A program made the position numbers and the translations under genes. Source: Verrucomicrobiota bacterium (GTDB lineage Bacteria > Verrucomicrobiota > Verrucomicrobiia > Opitutales > Opitutaceae). Taken from it: a DNA stretch of 41,689 nucleotides. Under the pieces are notes generated by a model. It did no database searches. It was not told the origin of the DNA and saw only the letters and a program-made list of their open reading frames with translations. Below, one piece after another: positions 41,389 to 41,689 of the stretch (position 1 is its first letter; every line of letters starts with the position of its first letter). The DNA lies in assembly GCA_028293565.1 (NCBI GenBank), contig JAQGON010000162.1, positions 1 through 41,689 on the forward strand, in the 5' to 3' direction.

Positions 41389-41689
41389 ATGAGTTCCCCG
41401 TCTTCCGTTTCCCGCCCTTCGGCCGCGCTGGATCGTCCCCCGGCGGGCGCGTGGCTGGTGGTCGGGCTGCTCTGGGTCGCGGGGTGCTCGAATTACCTGA
41501 CGCGCACGATGCTGACGACGATGCGCGGCTCGATCATGGCGGACATTCCGATGACCGAGGCGCAGTTCGGCCTGCTCACCTCCGTGTTTCTCTGGGTGTA
41601 CGCGTTCGTGAGTCCGGTGGGCGGATATTTCGCGGACCGGTTCAGCCGGCGTTCCGTGGTGCTGGTGAGCTTCTTCGCGTGGTCGGCGA
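41389..41689 (+). CDS. MFS transporter (3' truncated by window end)
   Basis: Starts at ATG 41389 and runs off the window; about 100 residues are visible. They hold two to three hydrophobic segments (AWLVVGLLWVAGCSNYL, then FGLLTSVFLWVYAFVSPVGG) and the MFS signature loop between helices 2 and 3 (GGYFADRFSRRSVVL). It begins 11 bases after the D-2-hydroxyacid dehydrogenase gene and so belongs to the same operon. The substrate is probably the hydroxy or sugar acid handled by the upstream enzymes. Confidence 0.85.
   Translation, partial: MSSPSSVSRPSAALDRPPAGAWLVVGLLWVAGCSNYLTRTMLTTMRGSIMADIPMTEAQFGLLTSVFLWVYAFVSPVGGYFADRFSRRSVVLVSFFAWSA

Noticed and set aside
1-41689. CRISPR array, rRNA, tRNA, insertion sequence, integrase, toxin-antitoxin or defence genes
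   Set aside because: None seen by eye on either strand; a covariance-model scan would be needed to exclude small RNA genes.

Overview
The window looks like chromosomal DNA of a high-GC polysaccharide degrader of the Verrucomicrobiota, most likely Opitutaceae or a close relative. This is an inference from gene content: a PEP-CTERM-tagged repeat protein, three large TonB-dependent receptors (two with the leader types common in that group), GH88/KduI/KduD, DUF4861 and DUF1501 proteins, two Pfam 'alginate lyase' domains, and short dispersed palindromic repeats between genes. No rRNA, tRNA, CRISPR array, phage gene or transposase was seen.

Layout. (1) 1-1614: 3' end of a repeat-rich secreted protein with a PEP-CTERM tail. 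(2) 1717-5989: a TonB-dependent receptor divergent from a LacI-type regulator. (3) 6103-9006: a GntR/FadR-type regulator with a matching operator upstream, then a PhyH-type dioxygenase and an enolase-superfamily enzyme, tightly packed. (4) 9096-23886: a long minus-strand run that, in transcription order, encodes GH1, a DUF1501 Tat protein, a GH2-polysaccharide lyase fusion, a sensor kinase and response regulator, GH88, KduI, KduD, DUF4861 and a hexuronate-type MFS transporter. (5) 24385-28626: a second TonB-dependent receptor followed by a free-standing lyase related to the one fused to GH2. (6) 28727-30544: a PIG-L deacetylase fused to a GT2 glycosyltransferase. (7) 30756-35079: ECF sigma factor, FecR anti-sigma factor and an STN-containing TonB-dependent receptor. 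(8) 35205-41689: Tat-dependent dehydrogenase small subunit, GMC flavoprotein, cytochrome c, FMN 2-hydroxyacid oxidase, Gfo/Idh/MocA oxidoreductase, D-2-hydroxyacid dehydrogenase and the start of an MFS transporter.

How it may work together. Regions 2-5 read as a polyuronide utilisation locus. The receptors would import oligosaccharides. The two lyases and GH2/GH1 would cut the chain. GH88 would release the unsaturated uronic acid, and KduI and KduD would convert it to 2-keto-3-deoxygluconate. The MFS carrier would move the uronate, and the GntR-controlled PhyH/enolase pair would treat another sugar acid. The final kinase and aldolase of the KDG route are not in the window. Region 8 looks like an exported, cytochrome-linked oxidation system for a polyol, sugar or sugar acid, with cytoplasmic follow-up enzymes.

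The items most worth a second look are the GH2-lyase fusion, the receptor with two successive signal peptides, the PIG-L/GT2 fusion, the GTAG-headed REP-like repeats (one as an inverted doublet), and the fact that several genes take their stop codon from a dispersed repeat.
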